DNA of 15,081 bases from CAZADH01 sp964483805 (lineage in GTDB: Bacteria; Muiribacteriota; Ozemobacteria; Ozemobacterales; Ozemobacteraceae): NCBI GenBank assembly GCA_964483805.1, contig CAZADH010000139.1, positions 1-15,081 of the forward strand, written 5' to 3'. Position numbers and translations under genes: made by a program. Each line of letters begins with the position of its first letter. Within the stretch, counting starts at the first letter, position 1. A model generated the notes under the pieces. That model had not been told where the DNA came from, did not search any database, and saw only the letters and a program-made list of their open reading frames with translations. This document shows positions 15,003 to 15,081 of this stretch, one piece after another.

Positions 15003-15081
15003 ATGCCCTGCTCGCACGTTTCCACGACCCGCCCGCCCACGATGGGCGTAGTGGGCGTTTGCCGCCACGGACGGCAGCCCG
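15003..15081 (+). CDS. Start of an unidentified gene, truncated by the window end
   Basis: AAGGAG seven bases before ATG 15003 is a strong start signal. The first 26 codons are open to the window end and read MPCSHVSTTRPPTMGV and onward, with cysteines at 3 and 20. There is no hydrophobic signal segment in the visible part. Too little is present to name a family. The short peptide is not obviously gene-like in composition, so the call rests on the SD and the upstream promoter-like sequence. Confidence 0.5.
   Translation, partial: MPCSHVSTTRPPTMGVVGVCRHGRQP

Overview
The window is about 15 kb of GC-rich chromosomal DNA, roughly 60-65% GC by eye, from a diderm, meso-diaminopimelate-type bacterium. 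The evidence is a MurE with the DNPR motif, a lipobox protein, sigma-70-like promoters and Shine-Dalgarno sequences. A division PBP ending in one PASTA domain and a short HAMP membrane protein of a kind I associate with Desulfobacterota-like and other deep-branching diderm genomes fit that picture, but I cannot name a phylum. No mobile element, CRISPR array, tRNA or rRNA is visible.

Left part (1-5321). Positions 1-141 hold nothing I can support. A 49-residue single-pass membrane protein lies on the minus strand (188-337) and is followed by an intrinsic terminator. Two plus-strand genes for exported proteins come next, each with its own good promoter. The first (592-2358) is an unrecognised secreted protein whose layout resembles an M16 (insulinase-like) fold without the zinc motif; its extended -10 box places the start codon at or next to the predicted transcript 5' end. 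The second (2493-5321) is a 942-residue secreted C11 (clostripain-family) cysteine peptidase with a TTG start.

Middle part (5322-13354). After a region rich in inverted repeats and a terminator comes a compact cell-wall and division operon: a 10-codon mini-ORF, an FtsL/DivIC-like protein, rsmH, the division transpeptidase (ftsI/PBP2-like), murE, murF and mraY. All are on the plus strand with short gaps or overlaps. MurE and MurF finish the UDP-MurNAc-pentapeptide, MraY moves it onto the lipid carrier, and the PBP cross-links the septal wall. RsmH methylates 16S rRNA. The order is unusual because ftsL precedes rsmH, mraZ is missing, and the cluster stops at mraY without murD, ftsW, murG or murC.

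Right part (13355-15081). A 302-bp intergenic region with three hairpins ends the minus-strand pair: a predicted acidic lipoprotein (14342-14863) followed by a small two-TM HAMP protein (13657-14265). A divergent plus-strand gene starts at 15003 with a strong ribosome binding site and runs off the window.

Most of the window is well understood. The less ordinary parts are the mini-ORF before ftsL, the rearranged and truncated division cluster, the active-site variants in the PBP, the possible inactive M16-like protein beside a secreted peptidase, and the lipoprotein/HAMP pair.
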